Assembly (NCBI RefSeq): GCF_048323655.1
Contig: NZ_JBLUWW010000002.1
Coordinates: 795,625-859,624, forward strand
Length of the DNA stretch: 64,000 bases
Direction: 5' to 3'
DNA from: Salinimicrobium soli
Lineage (GTDB): Bacteria > Bacteroidota > Bacteroidia > Flavobacteriales > Flavobacteriaceae
The notes beneath the pieces are model-generated. The model did not search any database, was not told the DNA's origin, and saw only the letters and a list, made by a program, of their open reading frames with translations. The stretch's first letter is position 1. Each line of letters starts with the position of its first letter. The position numbers and the translations under genes are program-made. Positions 41,420 through 50,246 of this stretch are shown one piece after another.

Positions 41420-41529
41420 GTGCTATTTTAAATTGTGATTTTTTTTTTGATATTCTCCTACTGCCTCAAAACCGCCATATCCCCGTTTGATCAATTAGGA
41501 ATTCAGCTTAAACTTAAATAAGGGAAATC

Positions 41530-42555
41530 ATGAAAAATCTTATTTTAATCATTTCGTATCTATCAGTATTTGGATTAACAAATAGTGATTTTCCACAAAA
41601 GTATAAACCTATGATCGATGACAAGCATTGGGTATTTGTGGATAATACTTCTCAGTCTTTAGAATTTAATACAGATGGACTCTATTATGCAGAATTTCTA
41701 GATTACATCTTTAGAGGTCATTTTGAAAACATACAACTCACGCGGGAGGAAATGGAGTTTATCACCATTTTCGATGCTTATTTAAGGACATATGGTAAAG
41801 ACTGTAAGAAGTATCTACCGGCTAACTCAGTGCCTATAATGAACCTAGAATGTGCCGTTGAAACGGTAACTCGGAATGGGTATGGAATAGAAACAAACAG
41901 GTATTGCAGTGAATATCGAACCGTACCCTCTGGTTTATACGCCCGGCCTGAATTATATAGTGCAAAGGTACAGGTCGAGAAATTGCAGAGTGGCGATGCT
42001 CTTAGAACCGCAGTTAATATGATGACCAATCCCAATGCTTTTGGCAATTCTGTGGACATGATCCATAAGATCAACGGACTTCAAAATGACTTGCTGCAAA
42101 TTTTTCAATTAAATTCCTGCAATAGCGAAGGTGTAAGAAGGTTTGAAGAAAATTTGAGGCTTTTTGCTTTAAATAAGCCTTCTATACGGATGAAGGAAGA
42201 AAGTAAATATGCTAAAATGAAAAATACCGGAGGACCATCCGGAACCCAAAATTTCAGCAAGTTAATTGATGACCTGGTAATTAACCAGTCTAGGACGTGG
42301 GCATTTAACCGCTATATTCCGGGAAGTATTTCTGACGTGTCAGTGCTGTCAGAAGACGATAAAGGTAGACCTGCAGTGATAAAAGCCAACTACACCTACA
42401 ACGGATTTAGTGGAAGAAGCAATGGGTGGGTCAAAATAACCTTTAAAAATGGTTTGCCGGACTGCCTGTATTTTTTTGATTTCCCCAATAATTGTAAAGG
42501 ACCAAGTAGCAGTATTGTGGCTTCATATGCTCAGGGGAGGTATAGCATAGATTAA
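41530..42555 (+). CDS. Exported protein of unknown function
   Basis: Not recognised. Signal peptide MKNLILIISYLSVFGLTNS, then 320 residues. The sequence has several conserved-looking Cys (DCKKYLPANS, LECAVETV, YCSEY, LNSCNSEG, DCLYFFDFPNNC) that may form disulfides outside the cytoplasm. C-terminal part is beta-rich (AVIKANYTYNGFSGRSNGWV). It lies 110 bases after the peptidase gene and shares a T-tract motif with the upstream region of the first gene of the cluster. Confidence 0.65.
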   Translation: MKNLILIISYLSVFGLTNSDFPQKYKPMIDDKHWVFVDNTSQSLEFNTDGLYYAEFLDYIFRGHFENIQLTREEMEFITIFDAYLRTYGKDCKKYLPANSVPIMNLECAVETVTRNGYGIETNRYCSEYRTVPSGLYARPELYSAKVQVEKLQSGDALRTAVNMMTNPNAFGNSVDMIHKINGLQNDLLQIFQLNSCNSEGVRRFEENLRLFALNKPSIRMKEESKYAKMKNTGGPSGTQNFSKLIDDLVINQSRTWAFNRYIPGSISDVSVLSEDDKGRPAVIKANYTYNGFSGRSNGWVKITFKNGLPDCLYFFDFPNNCKGPSSSIVASYAQGRYSID

Positions 42556-42715
42556 TAGTATCAAAGTTTAGTTTCTGGAAAAGAATTGTTTTAGTTCCAG
42601 TGCTTCGTGAAATGGCGGTTTTGAGTGAGGGCCTTCCGACTTCGCTCCAATTATAATTTTTCTTAATCTTAAGGGGAGAAACTTTATATCAGGCTTTGAA
42701 TAACTACGGGACAGA

Positions 42716-44128
42716 TCATTTCCCAATACAAAAATTCGCAAAAATATTCCCCAGCAGGTCATCGTTGGTGATCTCACCGGTGATCTCACCGAAGTAATGT
42801 AGAGCCTCGCGAATGTCGATGGCCAGCAGGTCGCCGGAGAGGTTTTGGTTAAGCCCTTCCTGTACCTTGTTGATCTCTTCCAGTGCGCTGAGCAGCGCAT
42901 TGTAATGCCGGGTGTTGGTAACGATGGTGTTGTTGTTGCGCAGCTCGCCTGTATTGACAAACTCCAATAGTTTTTGTTGTAGTTCTTCCACGCCTGTGCC
43001 GGTTTTGGCAGAAAGAGGTAGGTAGGAAGAACCTTCGACGGAGCTCAGGCTGACATTTAGTTCATTAATTTGTGATTCCGATAATTGATCTATTTTGTTA
43101 GCAACAATGATCAAAGGTTTCTGTGGAAATTTGTTTTTGATCTTCTCGATCTCCAAAAGGACTTGAGAATAATCTTCCCCTTTAGGGGGAGATGTAGAAG
43201 CATCAAAGAGATAGAGAACCACCTGCGCCTGACTTATCTTTTCAAATGTCCGTTTGATCCCGATGCTTTCCACCACATCTTCGGTTTCCCTGATCCCTGC
43301 GGTATCTATGAACCTGAAGCCCACTCCGCCAATAGAGATTTCGTCTTCTATGGTGTCCCGCGTAGTACCGGCTATCTCGGAAACGATGGCTCGTTCCTCG
43401 TTCAAAAGGGCATTTAGCAGCGTACTTTTTCCCACATTGGGTTCGCCCACAATGGCTACCGGAATTCCGTTTTTTAGCACGTTACCCACGGCAAAAGAGT
43501 CGATCAGTCTTTTCAGCACATTTTGAATGCGGCTGATAAGTCTCTGAAACTCGTCTCTATTGGCGAATTCCACGTCTTCTTCGGCGAAGTCCAATTCCAG
43601 TTCGATGAGGGAAGCGAAATTGAGCAATTCCTCCCGCAGCTTCTGGATCTCGTTAGAGAATCCGCCGCGCATCTGCTGCATGGCCATCTGGTGGCTTGCC
43701 TGGTTTTCGGAAGAGATAAGATCGGCCACGGCTTCTGCCTGACTAAGATCCATCTTTCCGTTAAGAAAAGCCCGCAGGGTGAATTCCCCGGCTTCCGCAG
43801 CACGACAACCCCTGCGTATCAACAACTGAATGATCTCCTGCTGTATGTACGGACTCCCGTGACAGGAGATCTCAATGGTGTTCTCCCCGGTGTAGGATTT
43901 TGGTCCGTGAAATATTGACACCAAAACCTCGTCCAGGATGCGTTCTCCATCTATGATGTTTCCCAGGTGCAGCGTGTGAGAAGGCTGCTCCCGCAGGTCT
44001 TTTTTGCTCTTCGCACGGAATACCGGCGCAACCAGCCCAATGGCATTTGGTCCCGAAACTCTTATGATCGCGATAGCTCCCGCACCGGAAGGTGTTGCGA
44101 GGGCTACGATGTTGTCGTTCAATTTCAT
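42716..44128 (-). CDS. mnmE: tRNA uridine-5-carboxymethylaminomethyl(34) synthesis GTPase MnmE
   Basis: Modifies U34 of certain tRNAs together with MnmG (not in the window). N-terminal tetrahydrofolate-binding domain starts IVALATPSGAGAIAIIRVSG; a helical domain holds a Ras-like G domain with G1 GEPNVGKSTL, G3 DTAGIRE and G4 NKIDQ; the C-terminus ends FCIGK, the CxGK motif with the catalytic-site Cys. 470 residues, full length. Monocistronic. Confidence 0.97.
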   Translation of the reverse strand: MKLNDNIVALATPSGAGAIAIIRVSGPNAIGLVAPVFRAKSKKDLREQPSHTLHLGNIIDGERILDEVLVSIFHGPKSYTGENTIEISCHGSPYIQQEIIQLLIRRGCRAAEAGEFTLRAFLNGKMDLSQAEAVADLISSENQASHQMAMQQMRGGFSNEIQKLREELLNFASLIELELDFAEEDVEFANRDEFQRLISRIQNVLKRLIDSFAVGNVLKNGIPVAIVGEPNVGKSTLLNALLNEERAIVSEIAGTTRDTIEDEISIGGVGFRFIDTAGIRETEDVVESIGIKRTFEKISQAQVVLYLFDASTSPPKGEDYSQVLLEIEKIKNKFPQKPLIIVANKIDQLSESQINELNVSLSSVEGSSYLPLSAKTGTGVEELQQKLLEFVNTGELRNNNTIVTNTRHYNALLSALEEINKVQEGLNQNLSGDLLAIDIREALHYFGEITGEITNDDLLGNIFANFCIGK

Positions 44129-44206
44129 TGGGCAAAGATAATAAATACCTTATGTCTTTGCGACCCGATAAACTGAAGGTTAAATGTCATGGGAGGGAAA
44201 TGACAC

Positions 44207-44251
44207 TGTCATTGCGAGGGAGGGGAGAACCCGGCCGTGGCAATCTCATCA
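44207..44251. repeat. CATTGCGAGG...GTGGCAATCTC intergenic repeat
   Basis: CTGTCATTGCGAGGGAGGGG ... CCGTGGCAATCTCATCATG: ends ATTGCGAG and CAATCTC, a type of imperfect palindrome common in Bacteroidota intergenic regions. Confidence 0.6.
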
Positions 44252-44340
44252 TGGGAAGCATTTTTTTCCTTCCACCTAAAAATCCAAAGCATAGTATCTT
44301 AGCGAATTATATTGGCTCCCGGCCGAAAACCGAATCCATT

Positions 44341-44523
44341 ATTTGGTTTTCTTCTTTTTCCATTGATGAAAAAGAACCAAAAAATCTAGGCTTACGAAAA
44401 TTGATCTAAATTTTTCGTTCAAGGCCTAAATTTTCTGAACTCGCTAATGATATTTTTTAAAGGGACAGCAGAAAATTTTCACGCCCTTTTACTTCAAATT
44501 TCACGATAAATTTTCGATAGGCC
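44341..44523. repeat. AGGCTTACGAAAAT hairpin-rich repeat, copy 2
   Basis: Shares AAAAGAACCAAAAAATCTAG, GGCTTACGAAAAT, GGCCTAAATTTTCTGAACTCG and the closing TTTTCGATAGGCC with copy 1 at 14201, in the same order and spacing; the middle is diverged. Confidence 0.75.
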
Positions 44524-44989
44524 ATTTCCGAGATTGGTTGGGGAAGGGGTAAAGCGAATAAATGAAGAAAGAGGGAACTATTATTTGGTAAAAGATCAGA
44601 TCGGGCGTTAAACCTTTCTGAATTGGAGGTTTTTGTTTACCAATACAAATCAGATTCCCTTGGGTCATTAAACATTCCAATTTTATCATGAATGTTCATT
44701 TTTTTGAGGTGCATTCCTCTCCCTTCGGTCGTCGGATGCAATAAAAACGAACCAAAAAAAGGACACTTTTTTGAAGGTGTTTCTCATTTTGCTCCCGCAA
44801 AATTAGAACCGTGCTTCCCCGGCTAAATTTTTTCCAGGGCTTCAAAAATTTCACGCCGGGGAATCACTACACTGCCAAAAAAGATACTTCCTTAGAAGGT
44901 TAGGAATTAAAAAGCAAAAGAATATAAGAACATTCGTGCATTAGTGGCAAAGTGTATTATTTGAAGTGAGATTTTAGAAGTTAGAAGTG

Positions 44990-45200
44990 GCAATTAGGGG
45001 TTGAAGTGATGAAGTGAAGAAGTGATGGAGTAACAAAAAGGAACAGCGAACAAAGGAAGGACGAAAGGAAAGAGAAAAGAGAATAGAGAACAGAGAATAG
45101 AGAAAATTAGTGCATTCGTGGCGAAAGGAATGATCAATGAACAGTAAACAGTGAACAATAAACAGTGAAAATGCAACCCGCAACCCGCAACTTGAAACCT
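44990..45200. repeat. Quasi-periodic micro-repeats
   Basis: Successive blocks: GAAGTGATGAAGTGAAGAAG, GAGAATAGAGAACAGAGAAT, AACAGTAAACAGTGAACAAT and AACCCGCAACCCGCAACTTG. Periods of about 7-12 bases drift along the stretch. Confidence 0.75.
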
Positions 45201-45280
45201 GCAAAAAAATTTAAGTATCTTTTATAACATAGTACTATATAAAAGTGTATATTTGAATATTAATCATCAATCAAATCAAA

Positions 45281-45643
45281 ATGAACTACTCAAACGCGAC
45301 TATAATGAGAGAAGACAGACAATTATTAATGCTAACCCACCTGAGTCAACTTTTGGACCTGGTAACCGGAATTGGAGGATTTATCGTCCCCCTGGTGATC
45401 TGGCTTACACAAAAGGACAAGGTGCTGGGAATGGATGCCCACGGAAAGATGATCCTGAATTTTCAGATCTCACTCTTTATCTATTCTATAATTTCAGTTC
45501 CATTGATCCTTTTGTTTGGGATCGGAATCTTTTTATTGATAGGAATCGCCATCATAGCAGTGGTATTTCCGATTATTAATGCCATCAAGGTCAACAATGG
45601 GGAAATCCCGTCTTATCCTTTGACAATAGAGATCATAAAATAA
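45281..45643 (+). CDS. DUF4870 domain-containing membrane protein
   Basis: 120 residues. DUF4870 (Tic20-like) proteins start with a HLSQLLDLVTGIGGFIVPLV span, carry a charged loop (TQKDKVLGMDAHGKMILNFQ with the conserved His-Gly/Ala-Lys turn) and two more spans, as seen here, ending NAIKVNNGEIPSYPL. Inner-membrane protein of unknown role. Probably single gene, ended by the 45751 hairpin. A start at the second ATG (45305) is possible. Confidence 0.88.
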   Translation: MNYSNATIMREDRQLLMLTHLSQLLDLVTGIGGFIVPLVIWLTQKDKVLGMDAHGKMILNFQISLFIYSIISVPLILLFGIGIFLLIGIAIIAVVFPIINAIKVNNGEIPSYPLTIEIIK

Positions 45644-45688
45644 GTTAGAAGTACGAAGTTAAAAATACCATAGATCTACTCTAATAAG

Positions 45689-45740
45689 TCCCCCTTCAGG
45701 GGGATTTAGGGGGTCCTTCAGGGGGATATAGGGGGTAGGG
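45689..45740. repeat. CCCCCTTCAGGGGG repeat
   Basis: CCCCCTTCAGGGGGATTTAG followed by GGGGGTCCTTCAGGGGGATA and TAGGGGG: two partial copies of a hairpin repeat of a type widespread in Bacteroidota intergenic DNA. Confidence 0.65.
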
Positions 45741-45750
45741 CGTAAACCCA

Positions 45751-45785
45751 AAGACCTCTCAAAAATGTCATTTTTGAGAGGTCTT
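45751..45785. terminator. Bidirectional terminator built on the CAAAAATG palindrome
   Basis: A perfect 35-base palindrome: 17-base arms AAGACCTCTCAAAAATG/CATTTTTGAGAGGTCTT around a single central T. It lies between convergent DUF4870 and dnaN genes and is followed by TATTTTTTAT on the plus strand. It embeds the same core as the palindromes at 19.5-21 kb. Confidence 0.85.
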
Positions 45786-45857
45786 ATTTTTTATCTAACA
45801 GCCACCACAGATGGCGTTCTAATGTCCAATGACTAGGAGCGCAGCGGTCTAAACAGC

Positions 45858-46976
45858 TTAGCTGTTCAACATTACCGGCATAACCAGCATGGTCACTTTC
45901 TCTCCTTCATCCAATCCGTCAACAGGAGTAAGGATTCCGGCGCGGTTTGGCAGGCTCATTTCCAGCTGTACTTCATTCGCGTTCAGGTTTGAAAGCATTT
46001 CAGTTAAGAAACGTGAGTTGAAACCGATCTGCATATCATCGCCCTGGTAAGAACAGGTAAGTCTTTCTTCAGCCTTGTTGCTGTAATCCACATCTTCCGC
46101 AGAAATATTCAGTTCGGCTCCGGCGATCTTCAAACGCACCTGGTGTGTGGTCTTGTTGGAGAAGATAGAAACCCTTTTTACAGAGCTCAGGAACTGTCCG
46201 CGGTCAATTACAAGTTTGTTCGGATTCTCTTTAGGGATTACCGCTTCATAGTTCGGGTATTTTCCGTCGATCAACCTACAAACAAGGGTGGTATCTTCAA
46301 AAGTGAAACGGGCATTGGAGTCATTGTACTCGATCAACACCTCGCTGTCTGAACCTGAAAGTATTCCTTTAAGCAGGTTCAACGGTTTTTTTGGCATAAT
46401 GAATTCCGCAGTCTGAGACGCAGAAATGTCATTTCTGGAGTATTTTACAAGCTTGTGCGCATCTGTCGCCACAAAAGTGAGATGATCTGGAGTGAACTGG
46501 AAGAACACCCCGCTCATTACCGGCCTAAGGTCATCGTTTCCGGAAGCAAAAATGGTCTTGCTGATCGCTGTCGCCAAAACATCCCCTTCAATGCGGGTGC
46601 TGCTGGGCTCTTCAAGCGCTACGGCTTTCGGGAATTCCTCACCGCTGGCATAGGCCAACGCGTATTTTCCGTGGTTTGAACTCAGTTCAATAGTGTTGTT
46701 ATCTTCCACCACAAAGGTCAAAGGCTGCTCAGGAAAAGTCTTGAGGGTCTCCAGAAGAAGGCGCGCAGGAACTGCGATCTTACCTTCAGAATCTGATTCT
46801 ACGGTCAGTCTTGAAGACATGGTGGTCTCAAGATCTGAAGCCGAAACCGTCAGTTCATCGTTGTTGAGTTCAAAAAGAAAATTATCCAGGATAGGAAGCG
46901 TATTGTTGTTGTTGATCACTCCCCCGAGTATTTGTAGCTGTTTCAGCAAATAAGTGCTTGATACAATAAATTTCAT
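45858..46976 (-). CDS. dnaN: DNA polymerase III beta subunit (sliding clamp)
   Basis: Replication clamp, 372 residues, three DnaN domains. Recognisable stretches: MKFIVSSTYLLKQLQILGGV, NLFELNNDELTVSASDLETT-like domain 1 edge, PVMSGVFFQFTPDHLTFVATD (shown in part) at domain 2 start with TDAHKLVKY, and the C-terminal MLVMPVMLNS hydrophobic pocket strand. Standalone gene, far from dnaA as is usual in Flavobacteriia. Confidence 0.97.
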   Translation of the reverse strand: MKFIVSSTYLLKQLQILGGVINNNNTLPILDNFLFELNNDELTVSASDLETTMSSRLTVESDSEGKIAVPARLLLETLKTFPEQPLTFVVEDNNTIELSSNHGKYALAYASGEEFPKAVALEEPSSTRIEGDVLATAISKTIFASGNDDLRPVMSGVFFQFTPDHLTFVATDAHKLVKYSRNDISASQTAEFIMPKKPLNLLKGILSGSDSEVLIEYNDSNARFTFEDTTLVCRLIDGKYPNYEAVIPKENPNKLVIDRGQFLSSVKRVSIFSNKTTHQVRLKIAGAELNISAEDVDYSNKAEERLTCSYQGDDMQIGFNSRFLTEMLSNLNANEVQLEMSLPNRAGILTPVDGLDEGEKVTMLVMPVMLNS

Positions 46977-47161
46977 TGGCTTGGTAATAAATTAATCCAG
47001 TACAAATATATCCTAATCGTTTAAAAACAGCGTGGCTGCCCAATATTTTTTATTAACAGAAAAATGACCTTTTTTGGGCTTAATTTGCTGAAAATGAAAA
47101 AATTAATTTTTAAAGCTGCGGAAAATTGTTAATAAGCATAAATTTCTGCGGAAGCATTCCC

Positions 47162-48829
47162 TTAGCGCCTGATGTATTTTTTTCGGCGTACAAAGGTGAA
47201 GATCAGGGCGAATAGCCCCAGGATTACCAGTGGAAGTACCAGGTTCATCAGCTGCCAAAAATCCCTTTTTTCCTCCACTTTCTGAAGGTCTAAAAAGGCG
47301 ATGGAAACTTTCTTGCTCCTGATGTTGATGAGTCCGGTGTCATCGAGCAGGTAATTCACCGCATTCAGCAGGAATTCCTTGTTGCCATAGGTGGTGCCGG
47401 TGTAGCGGTCAAAGCCCAGTTCCAGCGGTTGTCCCTGCTGCAGATCGTTCTTTGCGATGTCCCCGTCAGCGATCAGCAAAAGCTGCGAATGCTCTCCCTC
47501 ATCTCTTGCCTGCGGAAGCTCAAAAGGTTTCACGCGGTTCTTGTAAACCGATGTGAAGGCGCCATCCACAAGTACAGCGAGCGGCTGCTCTCCCGCCGAA
47601 AACAGGGAGAGATCGGGTTCCGAAGTTATTTGGTCCAGGCTGATCTCTTTAGGAAGGCCTTCTAAAAGGCTTTTTGGAGAGGAAGACAGCAGGATCGTTT
47701 TTTGAAGTCCGTTGTCCAAAGTGTCAATAGGGCTGGCGTACTCAAACTTCACCGCTTCGATATTATTGACGATGGGGTGATCTTTGGCAGAGCTGCTCAA
47801 GGGGTAATAGAACCAGGGATACGGATTGAATTCTGTCTCATTCCCGCTACCCGTTGCCAGGATGATGGGCGCCGAATACAGGTCTTTTACCAGCAGCGGA
47901 TTTACCCGCAGCCCGTACTTGAAAAAGTAATCGCTTAAATTCAGGTTCCGCGGCAAAGCAAAGGCGCTGCCGGCCCGTGTGAAGAGGCTGTCAGTTTCCA
48001 TAGCTACCTGGTCCAGCATCCACAGTTGTTTTCCGCCGTTCATGAGGTACTGGTCCAGCACGTATTTTTCTTCTTCGGTATAAGCCTGGGTAGGTTTTGC
48101 CTCAATGACAAGATCAAAATCCTGCAGCTGCTCCAGCGTACCTTGCTGATCTTTGGCTACAGAATCTAAAGTGAAAGGGGCCGTAAAATAGTATTTTTGG
48201 ATGCTCCTTACGAGATCGGCTATATAGGCATCGGTCAGTTCGCCGTTGCCGCGCATCACGGCTACTTTTTTCTTCCTTGGCTCCAGCAGTTTTGCAAAGG
48301 CATCGGCAAAGACATATTCCAGCTGCTGTACCGAGTTCTCCACGCGCTCTTCGGTAGTAGCGCCCAATTTGTTCTTCAGGAGCTGAATGCTTACCGATTT
48401 GTTTCCGTAATTGGCCATCGCCCATGGAAAGATGATCGCTTCACTGCTTCTTCCGTTCTCCACCACATTGATACGCGCCGGGGTCATTCCCATCTGGTAA
48501 AATGCGGTTGCCACTTCCTGCGCATTGCCCCCGTCTTCCAGCGGATCTATAAAATTGAATTTTATCTGAGAGTTTTCCGAAGCAAATTCCTCCAGCAACT
48601 GCCGGGTCTCCATTTGCAACCTTCTGAATTCCGGTGGAAAATCCCCTTTTAGGAACACATCCACGATTACCGGTTCTTCGGCCTTAGCAACGATCTCTTT
48701 AGCTGCGGAAGAAAGAGTGTACCGGTTATCGGCAGTGAGATCAAAGCGTTCATAGAGGAAATACGAAACCACGTTGACCAGCAACAGAATGACGAACAGG
48801 GAAAGGATCTTCAGGATATTCTTCTTCAT
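47162..48829 (-). CDS. gldG: Gliding-motility ABC transporter substrate-binding protein GldG
   Basis: Component of the GldA-GldF-GldG ABC transporter required for gliding in flavobacteria. N-terminal span (about 9-26), a large extracytoplasmic domain of the ABC-type uncharacterised transport (DUF4350/GldG) type with VDVFLKGDFPPEFRRLQ and EVATAFYQMGMTPARIN, and a C-terminal span (about 530-548) followed by RRKKYIRR. 555 residues, full length. Its start overlaps the gldF stop by four bases (ATGA), indicating translational coupling. gldA is not in the window. Confidence 0.94.
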   Translation of the reverse strand: MKKNILKILSLFVILLLVNVVSYFLYERFDLTADNRYTLSSAAKEIVAKAEEPVIVDVFLKGDFPPEFRRLQMETRQLLEEFASENSQIKFNFIDPLEDGGNAQEVATAFYQMGMTPARINVVENGRSSEAIIFPWAMANYGNKSVSIQLLKNKLGATTEERVENSVQQLEYVFADAFAKLLEPRKKKVAVMRGNGELTDAYIADLVRSIQKYYFTAPFTLDSVAKDQQGTLEQLQDFDLVIEAKPTQAYTEEEKYVLDQYLMNGGKQLWMLDQVAMETDSLFTRAGSAFALPRNLNLSDYFFKYGLRVNPLLVKDLYSAPIILATGSGNETEFNPYPWFYYPLSSSAKDHPIVNNIEAVKFEYASPIDTLDNGLQKTILLSSSPKSLLEGLPKEISLDQITSEPDLSLFSAGEQPLAVLVDGAFTSVYKNRVKPFELPQARDEGEHSQLLLIADGDIAKNDLQQGQPLELGFDRYTGTTYGNKEFLLNAVNYLLDDTGLINIRSKKVSIAFLDLQKVEEKRDFWQLMNLVLPLVILGLFALIFTFVRRKKYIRR

Positions 48830-49578
48830 CTGGCTTCCCTTTTAATTTGTAGACTGAAGTTGGTGAGGGCCAGGAAAAAGACGGCGAAACTGATGAAATA
48901 CACCAGGTCCCGCGTGTCGATCACTCCGCGGCTGATGCTCTCGTAGTGCGCGCTAAGTCCGAGATCTTCGGCTCCAAAAGCACCTATACTGAACAGGTTT
49001 AGATCGGCCAGGGCGTCAAAGGCGAAATAGCTTATAAAACACAGGAAGATCGCCAGAATGAAGGATACGATCTGGTTAGGCGAAAGTATGGACGCAAATA
49101 TGCCGATGGCGGTGTAACAGGCTCCCAAAAAGAGCAGCCCGAAGTAAGAGCCTATGATCACTCCGCTGTCCAGATTTCCCTCAGGTTTCCCCAGGTAATA
49201 TATGGTGGCGATGTAGAGGAGGGTAGGGATCAAAGCCATGATGATCAACACCAGCGCGGCTAAATATTTTCCTAACACCAGCTTCCAGGTACTCAGGGGT
49301 TTTGTAAGTAGAAGTTCCAGCGTGCCCTGCCTTATCTCTTCGGAAAAACTTTTCATGGTAATGGCAGGGATCAGGAACAGGAAGATCCACGGCGCCAGGG
49401 TAAAGAAGGGAGTGAGGTTGGCAAAGCCGTTGTCGAAAATATTGTAGGAGCCGTTAAAGACCCAAAGGAACAACCCGTTCACCACCAGGAACAGCCCAAT
49501 GACCAGGTAACCAATGGGGGAGGCGAAAAACGAACTTATTTCTTTCTTTAAAATTGCAAACACTATTTCAAGTTTCAA
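48826..49578 (-). CDS. gldF: Gliding-motility ABC transporter permease GldF
   Basis: Inner-membrane permease of 250 residues with six predicted spans. Motifs of the ABC-2 type: KKEISSFFASPIGYLVIGLF at the N-terminus and SFSEEIRQGTLELLLTKPLS around residues 85-104. Cotranscribed and overlapping with gldG. Upstream is a block of micro-repeats rather than a gene. Confidence 0.95.
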   Translation of the reverse strand: MKLEIVFAILKKEISSFFASPIGYLVIGLFLVVNGLFLWVFNGSYNIFDNGFANLTPFFTLAPWIFLFLIPAITMKSFSEEIRQGTLELLLTKPLSTWKLVLGKYLAALVLIIMALIPTLLYIATIYYLGKPEGNLDSGVIIGSYFGLLFLGACYTAIGIFASILSPNQIVSFILAIFLCFISYFAFDALADLNLFSIGAFGAEDLGLSAHYESISRGVIDTRDLVYFISFAVFFLALTNFSLQIKREAR

Positions 49579-49796
49579 TTAACAATGATCAATTAACAAT
49601 GAGCAAATAACAATGACCAAATAACAATTAGCAATTAGCAATGAACAATTATCAATTACCAAATTCCAAGCACCAAGCACCGAATTTTTATCCTCCGAAG
49701 CTTTTTTGAAGGAGGACAACCCGCAACCGACAACCGACAACCGACAACCGACAACCCGCAACCGTCTACTGTCTACTGACTAACGACTACCGACTA
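49576..49796. repeat. Micro-repeat tract reaching into a coding sequence
   Basis: Starts with CAATTAACAATGATCAATTA-type units, passes through one CCTCCGAAGC hairpin (49689-49714), then AACCGACAACCGACAACC units and CTACTGTCTACTGACTAACG, ending CTACCGACTACCGACTC, which encodes the last residues of the next minus-strand gene. Confidence 0.85.
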
Positions 49797-50097
49797 CCGA
49801 CTCTCCGGAACTCCACTCTTTATCCACACTCCAGGCTTCGGCCTTATGGGAAAAGAGTTTTTTGGTATTGCTCCACACCTCTTTAAAAAGGGCAGAAGTG
49901 CGGTAATTTTCAAGAGTCTGTTCATCTTCCCAGTAACTGTACGTGAAAAAGATGTTTTTATTGTTTTTGTCCCGGTACAGCTCTAAAAACCTGCAGCCTT
50001 CAAAACCTCTTATTTTCTCTCTGTTCTGCGCAAATAACTTCTGAAAGTTTTCTATTTCAGCTTCTTCAAAAGTCATTTTTACGATTCGTACAAACAT
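49780..50097 (-). CDS. Antibiotic biosynthesis monooxygenase (ABM) domain protein
   Basis: Small dimeric ferredoxin-like fold protein, 105 residues. ABM pattern: VRIVKMTFEEAEIENFQKLF (first strand and helix), FEGCRFLELYRDKNNKNIFF (second strand) and YSYWEDEQTLENYRTSALF. Such proteins range from quinol monooxygenases to non-enzymatic relatives; no substrate can be stated. The core ends near residue 95; the tail SSGESVVGSR is encoded by micro-repeat DNA and is probably not original. Confidence 0.85.
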   Translation of the reverse strand: MFVRIVKMTFEEAEIENFQKLFAQNREKIRGFEGCRFLELYRDKNNKNIFFTYSYWEDEQTLENYRTSALFKEVWSNTKKLFSHKAEAWSVDKEWSSGESVVGSR

Positions 50098-50100
50098 TTA

Positions 50101-50142
50101 ATTCAATTATCAATTATCAATGAACAATTATCAATTTGCAAT
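50101..50142. repeat. CAATTATCAATGAACAA micro-repeat
   Basis: ATTCAATTATCAATTATCAA then TGAACAATTATCAATTTGCA upstream of the ABM gene; same unit as at 27.93 and 49.58 kb. Confidence 0.75.
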
Positions 50143-50145
50143 TTC

Positions 50146-50210
50146 TATCCTCCGTAGCTTCAGCGAAGGAGGGCCCAATCTTTATCCTCCGAAGCTTTAG
50201 CGAAGGAGGG
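50146..50210. repeat. Two CCTCCGAAGC/GAAGGAGG hairpins in tandem
   Basis: TATCCTCCGTAGCTTCAGCG-AAGGAGGG and TATCCTCCGAAGCTTTAGCG-AAGGAGGG, the same hairpin as at 49689-49714. Stem CCTCC/GGAGG with an inner AGCTT-type loop. Confidence 0.8.
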
Positions 50211-50246
50211 CCAATAACCAATTAACCAATCCCAAATTAACCAATC

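Larger units (their letters stand above)
44129..45280. other. Long intergenic region with several repeat families
   Basis: 1150 bases without a credible gene. Left to right it holds a CATTGCGAGG-type repeat, a second AGGCTTACGAAAAT repeat, a degenerate relative of the latter (about 44731-44880) and GAGAATAGAGAACAGAGAAT-type micro-repeats. Open frames here are low-complexity and not genes. Confidence 0.7.

Noticed and set aside
44974..45204. Ser/Phe/Leu-rich minus-strand ORF of 60-76 residues
   Set aside because: Encoded entirely by GAGAATAGAGAACAG-type micro-repeats; composition is an artefact.
46426..46446. CAGAAATGTCATTTCTG palindrome similar to the CAAAAATG family inside dnaN
   Set aside because: It lies in a conserved coding region and encodes ordinary DnaN residues; two arm bases differ from the family, so chance is likely.
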